DNA from: Ochromonas danica
Lineage: Eukaryota > Sar > Chrysophyceae > Chromulinales > Chromulinaceae
Direction of reading: 5' to 3'
Length of the DNA stretch: 64,000 bases
Assembly: GCA_015146655.1 (NCBI GenBank)
Contig: VKHL01000040.1
Span: 1-64,000, forward strand
This document shows positions 44,469 through 57,552 of this stretch, piece after piece. The notes below the pieces were generated by a model. That model worked only from the letters and a program-made list of their open reading frames with translations, was not told the origin of the DNA and searched no databases. A program made the translations under genes and the position numbers. Each line of letters begins with the position of its first letter. Position 1 is the first letter of the stretch.

Positions 44469-47400
44469 TCACTTGTTAACACTTCTTTTGCTCTGTTGTT
44501 TGGAGGAGAGCTGGGAGGACAAGATGCTGTCGTGAGCTGTGCTGCTTCTTTCCAGCGAGTGCTCAGCCATGGCGCTCGCCATTTTCGTGAACTCATCTCG
44601 TTCCTTCTCCAGAGCCTTGGCAGCTTCCTCGTCAATTCCCCATCCAGCTTTGGCCGCAGCTTCGGCCACCCCAGCCTGAGCTGCAAAGATCTCACTGATC
44701 TTGTCTGTTTGTATCAGCTCGTACAACATCTGTCGTTGCTTGGAGACTTCAGCACGTAGTTTCATATCTTTTTGTCGCTGTTCCTCGTATCTTTGTCGCT
44801 TCTCTTTGCGTAATTCAGCAGAAGACTTGGTCAGCAAGGAAAGACTGCCCTGGTCGTCCTCCACAATCTCCTCGCTCAGCTTCTCGTCATCCTTCTCGCT
44901 GCTGTCCAATGCAGCATTCGCTGAGCCATGTGCCAAAGAAGTGGGCAACAGCTGAATCAAGGAGAAGTCTTGCGTAGAGAATGCCAATTCCTGCACTATC
45001 GCTTGCAATAGCGGCCCGTGGTTAGTAGAAGAATGGAATACAGCGACACCACAAAAGTTGGGGACCACACCGTGACATAGTTTGTCCTTTTCCTTCTCGT
45101 TCAAACAGCGAAGACAGTCAACCAACAGTGTCTTCATATCCGTGGCATTGCGCAGAGCTGTAAAACTCTCTGTGCGATGCAACAAATCGAGGCAGTTCAA
45201 GATAATGAGAGCTTTGACAGCTGCATTAGAGACTGCAGGCGCAAAGGAAATAGCAGATGCATGGCCATTTGCAGCAGATTGCTGACCGCTTTGGTCTTGT
45301 GTGGTGGAGCTATTCTCTTCAGAAGGTGCTGAAGTAGTGGCGGCGTCGGAAATAATGACACTCCCACCAGCATTAGCACCAACAGTTGGCTCATCTGAGG
45401 CCAAGTCATCCACACTGAGAGGGAGAAGTTGTGCCGCTTCTTGCAAGTGAAAGGGAGCAGCTGAATTCAAACAACATTAGAAATACGTCAGCACCGCCTC
45501 GTTAGTTGACAAAGCAGCAGCAACAACAGCAGTGGCTTACATTCACTAAGGGGATGTTCAACCCCGTAGATCTCCACCATGACACAGGCCAAGTTGTTCT
45601 TGGCGACTATCGTGTCGAGTCCTTCAGCTAACCTGCTCTCTTTCTTCTTCAGATACTGATCGAACAGACGCACAATCTGTCCAAGTTCACTCATTGTTTT
45701 GCGCTCTTCCTTGCTTTCATCTAATTTCCGCTTCGCTTCTTCATAAAAGAGGCGGTCTTGTGCCTCATAGAAGAGCCGCTCTTTCCGCAGTTTAGCTTGT
45801 TTAATTCGTTCAATATCCTCGGCAGTCATCATCCGCCTCAGTCTTTCCCTTTCAATCGCTGCTAAAGCAGCTTTCCTCCGCGTTTCAAATCGCTCTTGCT
45901 TCTCTGCCAATAACATTTCGATATAATTATCCTCGCCCATCCCTCGCGGCAAACAAGTAAAGCAATCTACCCCTTCACAAGCTGCTCTCAAAGTGAAGTC
46001 TTTCGTGCCGCAACCTATACTCATTATTCCTTTCCCGAAGAGTCTCAAGGCATCATAACAAGCGAGGGCATGACATGGAATTGTGGACTCACTACGTTCT
46101 TGCATGGCTGTCACTTTTTCCAGCAGCTGTTCGAGATTAGCGCGCTTGTCATCAATGGCAACACTTTCATCCAACGACAATGATAATCCTTCCACAGAGC
46201 GAATGTTTGACAAGAAAGCTAAATCTTGAATAATATCTTGTCGCCATTTCTCGAGGTCTTTACTTGCTATAGCTTTATCGAGATGCAGTGGGAGCATCAT
46301 CTCAGCAGTTTCCCGGTAAATAGAAACATTGACATTGAGGAGAGACCTTTGCAAAAGTGCAATTTCTTCGGGATCTTCTTGTTGGGTCGCCAATGGTTGT
46401 TCTTGTTGGCTGGGCTCGTTAACTGGTTGCAATGGATCTATTGGGGAAATGGTTGAATGAGGAGTGTCATGCGCACTGCTGGCAACTGTCGGATTGTAAG
46501 GACTGCCTCTATCACCACCAGCAGTAGATGTGCCAGCAGTCAATGAAGGTGCGGCTGTTCCTGGATATACACTATTAACAGCTTGCGAGATAGCGCCCGA
46601 AACAGAAGATCGCAAGGAACTGCGTCCATGTGCTCCAGAACTAACCGTACTAAGCCTGCGGTTGTTTTCGTTCTTAACAGCTTCTTCGGCAAGTCGGCTT
46701 TGACGAGCTTGTGATAATTGGTTGTACTTTCGAGTCAAAAGTTCCTCCACTTTCTGAAGATAAAACTCTCCGAACATTGTTTCGAAGTCACAAGAAAGCT
46801 CTCTATGACTATTATCCTTGTCTTGTTCTACATCATTCTGCTGCTCACTTTCCACACCGTTTGATTCTTCCTTGGGATTGTCGTCTTTCTTTCCCATCAT
46901 GCTCTTATCGTGGACCTCTTGTTGCTGCCGTAACAACTCTTTCAAGATTGAAGAATGGTCAGATCGATCAATTAGAATAGGAATGAGACTCTGTACATAT
47001 CGACGAAGACTAATAAGTGGACCAATTTCCTCATTATTACACCATGTTACCAGCATATTTAGCCAAACTGCGACACGCCCAGGATCTCTCAAGAAAGCGA
47101 TTAACTTAGTCTTAATCTCATTCCACTCGGAAAGGTCGGGAAAGAGATCGAGCAGCTTGCTAATGCAATCAACTTCTCCCTCCTGTCGATGCTCTTTCAG
47201 TCTTCCTAACCAAGCCGCCAGTTTGAACAGTTTTGGCAAGAAGATGGGTTTAGATTCGATGAGATTCAACAATGATAGAAACGCCTGCGGCTCGAATTGA
47301 GCGTCGAAAACAAATTGGCCTGCGAGCAAATGATCAAGACTTCCTATTCCCCAATGACGATTGTCTTCGGCCAGCTGACCATTAGCTTCGTAATAATGGT

Positions 47401-50357
47401 ATAGACCAGGCAGCATTAATTGTTGATCTCGATCCACCAGAAGATCTTGTTCCTCCACGAAGGATTTATAGGCCTTCTTATCATACAATGTACTTGTCTT
47501 GGATCTGTACAGCAAGCGATTGAGTTCCCACAACGTTAAACTTGGTTCCACAGGTTTGTTTGCATGCGTTATGACTAAGGACTTGTTAGGACTCGTTTTA
47601 TTGCTCTGCAAATCATACACTAAGTCCTGACGCACACCACCAAATGCTTGGCTAATGATATCTTTGCCGAAGAGGGAAAGCTCACCATGACCCAACAACT
47701 CTTGCTTAGCCTTGAGAGCTTCAGCCAAACGGCTCATTACTTCCTTACGATTTCCGCTATCCAGGACGCCTATATCACGGCAGTGCTTGCCCAACTCTTC
47801 TCTCGATATCTCTCCCATGGTATCCAGAATACGTTGAATCTCCTTCCTACGGCTTCTCACATGCTTTGCAAATTGTAAAGGGTTAGCTAGCTCGTCTCCC
47901 AGCTCATTCTCTTGAGGTCCAAACAGCTTGCTTTCGTATTGCACAAAATCCATAGATTTCGAATAAATTTCATGCCAGCTGTTGATTAGGTTGAGCTGAA
48001 AGGTAGCATTAAGAACTCCTCGAGAAAGAAAGATATCCGACAGAATGAGCTTCTGTTCAAGGTTGTAAAAATGATCCTCAGTGTGCAAGAAGGTTACCAA
48101 TATGACCTTGTCATGTCGGACTTTTTCTGCGAGCAGCTTGTCTAAAGAGGCAAACATTGAATTTCTTCTTTTGCTTTTGCTTTCCACCTTACCAGATGTT
48201 TTGTCTTTGATGGAACAAACTTCTACATAGAAATGAGAGAACAAAGCACTTCGAAGATGCACTGGTAACGTTTGAATCAGATTTGTGATTGCCTGTCTAA
48301 GGAGATAGACCTGAGCTTCATGACTACTTGGCAACAAGTCTAGAACTAGCCAACACGCCGATTGAAAAGTGGCCGGACCACTTTCTTCAACTTTCTTCAG
48401 TTGCGAGATCATTTTCTCATCTTCACCAGCAAGAGAATTTAGTAGTGCTGCTTGCGCTTCGTAGTAGAGTCTTTGGCTGAGAGCATTGTAATAATCCAAT
48501 ACGTCAGTGGGCTGAAGCTGTTCCACCTCGCTTATTTCAAGCTCTTGCAAACCATCCTCATGTTCCAAAAGCCTGATGCGACTGCTGTCGGCAGGACGTT
48601 TGGTGGATATATTGGTAAAAGGAACTGCTCTGACTGTGATGGCAAAACGAGTCTTCCAAGTCACGCCATCATCTTCTTTCTCTTCCTTTACTGCTTGTTG
48701 CTTGCCTTCCTTCTTCAGCTTCGCTTTAAATTCACGCAGTGCCGTCACATTAAAGAGGTATTGCCAATGCAAAACAGAGGGCTGTCTGGATAGCAATGAG
48801 CGAAAATCCGCAAGCTTTTTGGCAAGACTTAGCTCTTCCTCGCGAACCAATCCTGATCAAAGCAAATTGTGTTAACTCAAGAAATAAATCGAACAAATCA
48901 GAGCGTTCACCTGAAAGGACCCTTCTCTGATAGAGGAGCTTTTCTATAGTTTTGTCGAATAATACCTGCTGCCTGCTCAACCAGTCTTGCCAACCACGAC
49001 AAAGCAGAAGGAAAGCGTGAGCCAGCGAATGAGAACACGAATCTGAAGAGCGCCAGTGGTACCGCAACCACATAAGTACTTCATCAAAATTATACTTCTT
49101 TAGTTGATTCGTGACTATTGTCTGTAAACACTTTTGCGCAGTGCTGTAGGCCAAATGCACACCAACACGCCAACACAGAGCCACCAATGTAGCCTCGTCC
49201 AACCAGACCAAGCCATCATCATCATGTGGGAGCTTCATCCAGTGCTTGTTCAATTCTACTTCAAACTTCTTACTGCAAAGACTGTTGATAAAACTGCTGG
49301 ACTGCTGGAAAATGGTCGCTGCATTGTTCTCCTCTGTTCTGTACATTTCGTTCTTCCACGTATCTTCTTCAACGAGATACTTCCAAACAGGATGAGATTT
49401 TGGTAAAGAATGCAACAGTTCTTCTTCAGTGCTACCTGGAAAGCTCGCCAAGGAGGAGGGGAGAGAGAGCTGCTCATCCACCAAAATGTGTGAGCATTGC
49501 AGTCCGATCGACGGAGTACCAATCGACAGAGGAGGAGGGTGCGTCACCTCACTCATTGTCCCCATAGTGCTTGGATCCACAATGGAAGGGGTGACTTCAG
49601 CGAGTTTGAGCAAGGGCAAGTCACCCTCTCGCTTACTGTGAGCGGCCAGAACCATCTGCTGCTCTTCGATCTTGTGCAATGTCTCGGCGATACGAAAGCG
49701 CACGTGCGAGAGCTCTTTTAAAATATGAGTGTGTTTGACAACCATTGATGCTGCGTCTACTGGTGGTACTTTGGCTCCGATGGTGGCAAGGTATGTTCGA
49801 CAGGTGTCGTTAGCTAAAGCAAAGGAAATGAAGGAGGTAATCGATATCTCTCCATCGATTCGCAGCTTCTTACGCCCTTCATGAAAAGAAAGTGTGGCGA
49901 TGCGGTCCAAAATATCCTCGGGAATGATTTGGAAGCCCTTCAAACGAGACAATCCACGAGTGACACAAATCAACAGTATTACCACTTCGTTCAAAGATAG
50001 ATGTTCGTCACGATTCGTATCAATCAGCCGGCAACAGAAAGAAAGCTTCTCTTCACCAGGTCCGATGGACGCGAGGGCCAGAGCTCCCCAGAAGTCAAGA
50101 CAGCCCACACGTTGCACTCTCTCCCCATCAACAGAAAGCAAAGAGAAAACATGGAAGATCTCCTCGTCGCTCAGATGAAGAACTTCTTGCAGATCCTTTC
50201 TATGGATGAAATAAAGACCTTGCATTCCTCCTCCTCGTTGTGTTTGTCGTTTACCCATTTCATGCGCTTTTTCTCGAACTTGCGAGAACGTCAATTCTCG
50301 CAGCTTGTCCAAGATTGGCGGCATGGTTTTCGACGAGGTGCAGTACTTTTGACCCAT
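44469..50357 (-). CDS. Large EF-hand protein with helical and SAP-like regions, 1916 aa
   Basis: Exons 48911-50357, 45541-48852 and 44469-45460 join in phase, merging three long frames into one protein. A canonical EF-hand loop DTNRDEHLSLNE lies at residues 113-124, preceded by a degenerate hand (SVDGERVQRVGCLDF), so calcium binding is likely. The middle is a long helical scaffold. Around residue 830, REELGKHCRDIGVLDSGNRKEVMSRLAEAL resembles a SAP helix-extended-helix motif. The later part carries coiled coils (FETRRKAALAAIERERLRR, then KRQRYEEQRQKDMKLRAEVSKQ). The N-terminal MGQKYC also fits a myristoylation pattern, but MPPILDKL at residue 12 could be the true start, and an acceptor-like CTGTAG directly before the ATG could mean an upstream exon. 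I do not recognise an orthologue; conserved flagellar EF-hand proteins are one possibility. Confidence 0.72.
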
Positions 50358-50764
50358 CTACAGAAAGGATTGCATTTACTGGAGATCTAGGCGAGGAGAT
50401 AAATTCAGATTGAAAATCCGCGATATACATGTAAAAATCATGGTCAATCAAAAACCGACCAAATCACGCATATGGATTCCATGTCGTTTCCATGGAATGG
50501 CTACCTCTTGTTGGGCACACCGGCTCTTCTCTCCTTTGTCGGTGGTGCTTGTCGTTGTGGTTGGGATGAAGGACACCAAAGTTTGGTAAAGAGTAAACAA
50601 GAGATAGAACAGCAGACACGCAGGTGACGGTTCAGATGATCCTGACCACCACAATCAATTGAACACTCACTGCTGCCTACTGTTGTGCTGTGCAGTTGAA
50701 TGTGCAGTCTTGATCATTGAACGAAAGCCTTGTCTACTTTTCACTTTTCACGAACCAAGAAACC
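50358..50764. other. Divergent intergenic region, EF-hand gene and H+-ATPase copy 1
   Basis: About 400 bp between head-to-head starts. It contains a self-complementary CCATGGAAACGACATGGAATCC-like stretch (50475-50500, imperfect palindrome). No gene is supported. Confidence 0.4.
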
Positions 50765-53700
50765 ATGAGTGGTCCGAGTAATTATAAATCTGTGACGACC
50801 AACGAAGAGGTCGAGATCACTGTGGACCTTTCCAAACAAGGTCCACAGACCATTGGCGCGGAGCAGAATGTTTCAGCACCCACCCGAGCAACACCGCCTC
50901 CCAATAACAAAGGAGACGAGAAGCTCAATCCAGCTTTGAAGTCCTTTGCCAACTCTCAGCATCGTGCTTCTGGTGCGAATGGTGGTGAAGATGAAGAAGT
51001 CGCTGCGGATCGCCAGCGCTCCTTTGTGTACTCTTACGGTATCTCAAGTACCGAAGCAGAGAACCGTCTGAAGCAATATGGTCGCAACGAGTTACCTGAG
51101 AAGGTTATTCCCAAGTGGTACATCTTTGTTTCACAGTTATGGCAACCCATGCCTCTTATGATTTGGTGTGCCGTCATTATCGAAGCGGGTATCCAGAACT
51201 TCATCGATTTCGCTGTGCTTTTAGCCATCCAGTTCATCAATGCCTCTATCGGTTTCTATGAGATCACGAAGGCTGGTGATGCCGTGGCTGCATTGAAGAA
51301 GTCTCTGAAGCCTGTGGCGACGGTGAAGAGAGACGGGAAGTTCTCGAACATCGATGCGGCCTTATTGGTTCCCGGCGATTTGGTATTGTTGGCTTCAGGC
51401 AGCGCAGTGCCTGCAGATTGTCGTGTGAATGAGGTAAGTGGAGTGACTTGAAGAACAGTAAGTGGATGTATGGAGTGGAAGTTAATGAGTGTTGCTGTGT
51501 GTTGTTGCGATGTATGCATGGCTGGGTAACAGGGTGAGATCGAAGTGGATGAGGCAGCTCTTACTGGCGAGTCTCTTCCAGTAGCAATGTTCCAGGGCTC
51601 CAGTGCTAAGATGGGTTCCACGGTGGTCCGTGGTGAGGTGGAAGCGACGGTGGAGTTCACAGGAGCCAATACGTTTTTCGGCAAGACGGCTGCTTTGTTG
51701 GCTCAAACCAACGAGCAGAGTAACTTCCAGAAGCTTTTGATCGAGATTGTGATTGTGCTGACAGTGATTTCCATCGTGTTTTGCTCCATCGTGTTCATCT
51801 ATTTGTGCGTTGAAACAAGCAATGGTGTGGATGCTTTGGATTTCGCTGTGGTGCTTCTGGTGGCTTCGATTCCTTTGGCTATTGAGATTGTGACAACCAC
51901 AACATTGGCTGTGGGTTCGAAAGAGCTTTCTCATCATGGTGCTATCGTGACTCGTTTGGCTGCGATTGAAGATATGGCAGCGATGTCTATTCTGTGTTCC
52001 GATAAGACGGGTACGTTGACGATGAACAAGATGGTTATCCAAGAAGAGACTCCAATTTATGTGAAGGGCGAGACTCAGTATTCTTTGCTTCGTTATGCTG
52101 CGATGGCGGCGAAGTGGAAGGAGCCTCCTCGTGATGCATTGGATACCTTGACATTGACAGCGGTGGATATGCCATCAATGGATACGGTAGAGCAGCTGGC
52201 TTACATGCCATTCGACCCCATCGTGAAGCGCACGGAAGGTACTATTCGTGATTTGACAACTCGAGAAGTGTTCAAGACGACGAAAGGTGCACCTCATGTG
52301 ATTCTCAACTTGGTCACTCACTCCATGACAGACAAGAAAGCAATTACTGAGATCACTCAGGCAGTGGAGCATGACGTGCATGAGCTTGGTCTTCGTGGTA
52401 TTCGTTCATTGGCAGTGGCGAAGGGAACTGAGGATGGTCAGTGGACCTTCCTTGGGATGCTCACTTTCCTTGATCCTCCTCGTCCTGATACGAAGCAGAC
52501 GATTGAGGATGCAAATCGATATGGAGTCCAAGTGAAGATGATTACTGGAGATCACGGTTTGATTGCGAAGGAGACAGCTCGTGTGTTGGGTATGGGTGAC
52601 TACATCAAGTCCCCTCAAGGTTTGCCTTCTCTGGATCCTGAGACGAAGAAGAAGCCTGCAAATCTGGGTCGTGACTTCGGAGACATGTGTTTGGCAGCAG
52701 ACGGGTTCGCTCAAGTGTTTCCTGAGCACAAGTATTTGATTGTGGAATGTTTGCGTGATCTGGGCTACAAGGTGGGTATGACTGGTGATGGTGTGAACGA
52801 TGCTCCAGCTTTGAAGGCAGCCGATGTGGGTGTGGCAGTGCAGGGAGCGACAGATGCTGCTCGTGCTGCGGCTGATATTGTGTTGACGGAGCCTGGTTTG
52901 TCAACGATTGTGCATGGTATCATCATTGCTCGTCGCATTTTCGCTCGTATCCGCAACTTCTTGATCTATCGCATTGCCGCGACTTTGCAGCTGTTGATCT
53001 TCTTCTTCATTGCTTTGTTCGCCTTCAAGCCTCGTGACTATCTGCCTGACAACTGGAAGGACGATCCTGATTTCCCCGATGACAAGGAGTGGCCTGAGTT
53101 CTTCCACATGCCTGTGATTTTGCTTATGCTTATCACTGTGTTGAACGATGGAACAATGATTGCCATTGGTTACGATAACGTGGTTCCTCGTGAGATGCCT
53201 GAGAAGTGGAATTTGAAAGTGTTGTACTTCATTTCAGCTTGTTTGGCGGCCGTGGCTTGTTTATCATCGTTGATTCTGCTATATTGCTCTCTGGACTCTT
53301 GGACTCATCATTCTTTGTATCAGCGTTGGGGTATTGGTGGTTTGTCTTATGGCCAAATTATCTGCTCTATTTACCTGAAGGTGTCAATCTCTGATTTCTT
53401 GACGCTGTTCTCTTGTCGCATGGGTGAGGATTGGTTTTTCAAGGGAATGCCATCATACTTCTTGTTGGGAGCAGCTTCTTTGGCTTTGACAGCTTCGACA
53501 GTCATTGCTTGTGTTTGGCCCAATGATGACACCGACGGAATTCCCACGGAAGGTTTGGGTCGCAGACAGCCTTATGGTCTTGCGGCGTTCATCTGGATCT
53601 ACTGTCTCTTCTGGTGGATTGTCCAGGATTGTTTCAAGGTCTTTATTTATTGGCTTCTGAAAAGGTATAATCTCTTTGGCTACAATGACACTGGAAAATT

Positions 53701-53782
53701 CGAGCTCCCTGAGTCAACTCAGAAGTATATCGCGGAGAACAAGGAGAAGGATATGAACGTCTTCATGAAGAGAACTCATTGA
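50765..53782 (+). CDS. P-type (P3A) plasma-membrane H+-ATPase, copy 1, 972 aa
   Basis: Exons 50765-51433 and 51533-53782, one 99-bp intron. P3A ATPases pump protons out using ATP and energise secondary transport. Visible are the actuator LTGES (about 234), the phosphorylation site CSDKTGTLTMNK with Asp at 380 (yeast Pma1 uses 378), MITGDHGLIAKETA, and the hinge MTGDGVNDAPALKAADVGVA. The TM4 segment has ASIPLAIE. About ten membrane helices are present. The C-terminus after the last helix is short (about 45 residues, ending FMKRTH), so the long plant-type autoinhibitory tail and its YTV end are missing. The N-terminal ~95 residues are polar and variable between copies. It is the first of three tandem genes. 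Confidence 0.96.
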
Positions 53783-54078
53783 AGATAATGGATGGTTTGC
53801 TAAAAACTCTATTCGAGGTTGTTGTTTATTTTTGTTTTCTATTAGCCATTTCAATTATCCTATTCTATCTGGCTATATACTATGATTTATGTGAGCATAT
53901 GATTGCAATTTGCAGTAGCTAGTTTCGTTATCGCTCAATAAGTAACAAGTTTCTGTTAGGATTTGTTGTTGACTTTGCTTTTTGCACGCGGTCTAGCAGT
54001 TCCAAATGAAGTTTTGATTTCTCGGCTTCCTGCTTTCACTCGCAGTTTTTACACCCCTGACGTCCTACACGCAGGTCG
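53783..54078. other. 3' flank of H+-ATPase copy 1
   Basis: AT-rich, T-run bearing sequence with no coding support. It leads into the terminal repeat of a mobile-element-like block. Confidence 0.4.
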
Positions 54079-55825
54079 AAAGTCCAGTTTTTCTGCAAAA
54101 GTAAAGTACTAAAGTCCACTTTTACAGCCACTTTTCCTCTGCGGCCGCTACACGCCATTTCCAGTTTCTGCGCAAAAGTACAAAAGTAAAAGTACATTCA
54201 TTCACCATTGGAAGAATATGGACGAAGACAGCGCAGACATCGATGAGTTTCAGGACCCATTAGATTTCTTGGATGCGTTTGCTTTCTTGGATGCGTTTGC
54301 TTGCTTGGACGATGAAATAGTTTGCCTATTTGCCTCCTGTTTGCCTGTCTAAGCACTCCAACGTCTGAAACACTTTTATGGGAATGATATGGAGCGCTCT
54401 TCGCCCTGTAGGTGTAGCGCAACATGCAAATATTCCACCATTCAACATCCTTGCTGCTGGTGCTACGTAGCCGAAGACACCACAATACATTTACATTTAC
54501 ATACATGCCTTTTGTACGTGGTACAAGTGGTGCAGTGGTGATTCCATCAGCATTGTTTGCACAAAATGTAACAGAAGAACAAATGATGTACAATATGAAA
54601 AGATAGCGTGAACATACTACAAATCTCATGTTACGAGAAGAAGACTGGACTACAGTAAGTCTTCAACATTATTTGTAACCAGGCGTAGAAGAACCCTTGA
54701 CGCGCTTGGGTGATTGAATACCAATCTCCTCAACCTTATCTTATTGGTCGTTATTGTTCGCGTCCTCCTCTGCTGACACGTCCATTACTTCTATAAGCTT
54801 CAATCGCGCCGGCTCTTTCTCTTTCGCAGTCTTAAAAATGGCTTCCACTAAAGCTGGTTCCCTCATCACTTTGATGGTGGTGGAGTGCCCTCGTTCCGAC
54901 CGGAGTAATTAAGACTCTTCTCAAGACTCTGTCAAAGATTTTGGAACTTTCTCCACAGGCAATTGAAATGCTGACTGCCGTGAAGCTGGCCTTTACTGGG
55001 GTCCATCGATGCAAGTTCTGGCCATCTCTGCGTGAAAGGGTTCACGTACAATTGAGCTTCCTCGTTTGCCATGTCGGAAAGCTCCTGAAGCATGTCATCC
55101 CGCTGCACCACAGGGGTCTTGCCCTCATCATACATAGCGATGCTGTTCTCCTTGTCGATGGAGGACGAGGCCTTCAACAGTTGAGCGGTGAACTTGGGGT
55201 CTGCTGCCAGGATGTGAGCTAGTAGCGCAACAGCTAGTAGCGTTCTTTCCCGGCAGCCTCCACTGCTGCTTCGTCAACAAGGTCCATAATAGTTGTTGAC
55301 TTGTGATGCTGTGCCTTGGAAGACTTTAGCATTGTCTTCAGGGCTTCCACGCACTTCACATCTAATGTATTGAACGTTTCCTCGATGTCGCTCTTGAGGG
55401 GCTTGAAGATGGCCTGCATATAGTCAGCCATTGGATGGTTTATCGTTGGATGGGTGTCACCAAGGAACTTCTCACCATACAGGAATCCGAGTGCCCTGTT
55501 ACCAGTCAGAGATCGGTGCCACCAATGTTTCCCAGTGGGCAGACTCTCGATTGCGTGATATACGTCTTCTCCAGTCGAACACTAGGCCAGTTTCTCTCGA
55601 AGAAAGGAGTGGTCCTAGGGCACCTCGTTTTCACCTTCTTTTTTCACGGGGAGGCGGCTTGTAGCCCCTCCCCCGACAAAATCCTTGCTCTGACAGTCCA
55701 TGGTTGACTTATAATAAAGCAAAGAAGCACCCTAGCCACTTTTAAAGGTACCGAAAGAAAGTCCTTCGAAAGTACAAAAGTGGCTGTCTTTTGTACTTTA
55801 GAACGGACTTTTTTTGGAAATCGGA
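54079..55825. mobile_element. Candidate non-autonomous or decayed DNA element with imperfect terminal inverted repeats
   Basis: The left end (54079-54145) and the complement of the right end (55765-55825) share an imperfect pattern: AAAGTCC..TTT, TACTAAAGT-like text and the 12-mer ACAGCCACTTTT. The interior carries protein-like pieces on both strands: MDEDSADIDEFQDPLDFLDA at 54218 (plus), VRGTSGAVVIPSALFAQNVT near 54510 (plus), and on the minus strand ADYMQAIFKPLKSDIEETF and ASSSIDKENSIAMYDEGKT between 54930 and 55430. It appears broken in several places. No transposase family is recognised, and no target duplication is clear. The ends may belong to a simple foldback element. Confidence 0.35.
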
Positions 55826-56036
55826 CTTTTTAGTTTGGCACTTTCCCAGCGGCCCTATGGCAAGCGAAAGCGGATGGCACAAAACGGCGCCAAAATCCTG
55901 AGGCAAGCCAAAGAAAATCCAGATGCAGGGCGCCAAATCCAAAATCAAGGCTTGGTGCCAAAATCAAGGCTGCACCCAAATCAAAAAGAGGAAAGATCAT
56001 TTTGATGCTTTCTAATTACCAATTCATTTGAAGAAA

Positions 56037-56458
56037 GCATAGGTGCTGATGGTATGATTCAACCTTTGAAGAGAAAGGTCGAGAACGATTCCATCCGTTC
56101 TCTCCAGGCCATCGCTTCGACTATCGTCCTCCTGTCCATGGAGAAGATTGGTATGTCAAGTATAGTGGAGACAGATTGAAGCTGAACTTTGAATGTTGTA
56201 GTCAAGAGAGCGTCTCTTTCCATTATCTCAAGGTAAGTCAGTTAGTTAGTTAGTCATCATTATCATTATCATCGTGGAAACAACGAGTGTGATAGTAGGG
56301 TGGTGATGGGGTGGTGCTAATGCTGATGCTAATCTCTTTCTCTTGTTGTGGTTGTATTGTGATAGGTCAAGGCACTTTACTTGCTCTTTGACTACTTCTA
56401 CAACTGTCCAAGTCGAGGACAATGATTGTTTGGTCTGGACAAGTAGGAGGACGAGGGA
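56037..56458 (+). repeat. Left arm of a fold-back repeat inside the transposon
   Basis: It pairs with the complement of 57236-57552. Matching blocks include GCATAGGTGCTGATGGTATG, the ATCTCAAGGTAAGTCAGTTA splice-donor region, AGATTAGCA/TGCTAATCT with the CTCTTGTTGTGGTTGTATTG run, and TTTGGTCTGGACAAG. The left arm has about 90 bp extra after 56125. The spacer is about 0.78 kb. Confidence 0.85.
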
Positions 56459-56864
56459 GTGGTACTTCTCATGGAGTCCTCTTCCTCCTTTTGATTCTGC
56501 GAGAAAGATATACAGCCGCTTGATTGTCTTGTTGGAGTTAGTCTTCCCATCTGATGAAGACTTGTCAGTCATCGAGGAGCGAATGTGTCGCACTTGCAAT
56601 CCTTGCTGGGCGAGTCTCTTCTTACAGCATCTGCACCACACTGGCCTTTGTCTTCGTGCAGGATGTGGAGCTCTCCTCTCCTTCCAACATATCGTCTTCT
56701 ATTATTGTGGATTATGTAATAGCTTGCACTCCTTTGAGGAAGTGAATGAAATATATTCCTTACTTATCTTCTTCTGCGGCATTAGCATTACGCTTTGGAC
56801 TGTGTTTCGTATCCAAGGTCAGTCATCAGCCTTCCTCCTCCTCCTCCTCCTCCTCTGGTTATGA
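56054..56864 (+). CDS. Candidate second gene of the transposon, spliced, about 209 aa
   Basis: Exons 56054-56150, 56202-56232 and 56366-56864 are phase-consistent (1, then 2) with GTATGT..TAG and GTAAGT..TAG limits. The product starts MIQPLKRKVENDSIRSLQAI, continues VKRASLSIISRSRHFTCSL and EDNDCLVWTSRRTREWYFSW, and contains a Cys cluster (CRTCNPCWA) and hydrophobic C-terminal text. The 31-bp middle exon is very short, and the opposite strand is also partly open (56246-56641), so the model is uncertain. The frame upstream of the ATG is also homologous to the integrase end (FEESIGADGM). No family is recognised. Confidence 0.35.
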
Positions 56865-57235
56865 CTGACTATGATCAAGACTAACCTATATATGAGGCAA
56901 ACCTCACCCCCTCCCTCTTTCTCTTCCAGTCGTTGCCAATTAATCTAACCCATGGCTATGCGGTGGTATTGTAGTGCTTCTGGCTTTGCGCCTAGGATCT
57001 CTCTCCATTTACTACTCGACTCCCTCTTCCGACTCTCCTGCTAGTTAGTTTACTTACTGTAGCGTGGCTTACTACCTACCCAGTCACTCACGGTGCCCTG
57101 ACTAATAAGAGTAACATCTTGGTGTAGCCAAGACTAAAATTTGTTGTAGCTACTCATTAAAGCAAAGCATACAAATGACCTTCATGACTATAGATAACAA
57201 CATCTCATCAGTACAGTCTCAATACTACCACAACC

Positions 57236-57552
57236 ATTCCCTCCTCCTCCTTGTCCAGACCAAACAGTTGTAATTTAGAAGTAGTCAAAGAAGAGCAAGT
57301 AAAGTGTCTTGACCTATCACAATACAATCACAACAAGAGAAAGAGATTAGCACTAGAACCACCCCATCACACTAGTTGTTTCCATGATGATGATGAGGAT
57401 GACTGGCAGACTGACTAACTAACTGACTTACCTTGAGAATGAAGATTCAAAGCAGGAGGACGACAGTCCAAGCGATGGCCGGGAGAGAAAGGATGGAACC
57501 GTTCTCGACCTTTCTCTTCAAAGGTTGAATCATACCATCAGCACCTATGCAT
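57236..57552 (-). repeat. Right arm of the fold-back repeat inside the transposon
   Basis: The complement of 56037-56458, shorter by deletions. Its outer end forms the last codons of the integrase frame. A 16-bp direct repeat, CCATCAGCACCTATGC, lies at 57536-57551 and again at 58385-58400, on either side of most of the integrase coding region. Confidence 0.85.

Noticed and set aside
44181-44759. 192-codon plus-strand frame
   Set aside because: Its second half mirrors the last exon of the EF-hand gene and the first half lacks support.
51482-52042. 186-codon His-rich minus-strand frame, present again at 59544-60104
   Set aside because: It is repeated only because the H+-ATPase copies are; antisense to the catalytic exon with no family.
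56246-56641. 132-codon minus-strand frame inside the transposon
   Set aside because: It competes with the phase-consistent spliced plus-strand model; neither has a known family, so only the latter was listed and at low confidence.
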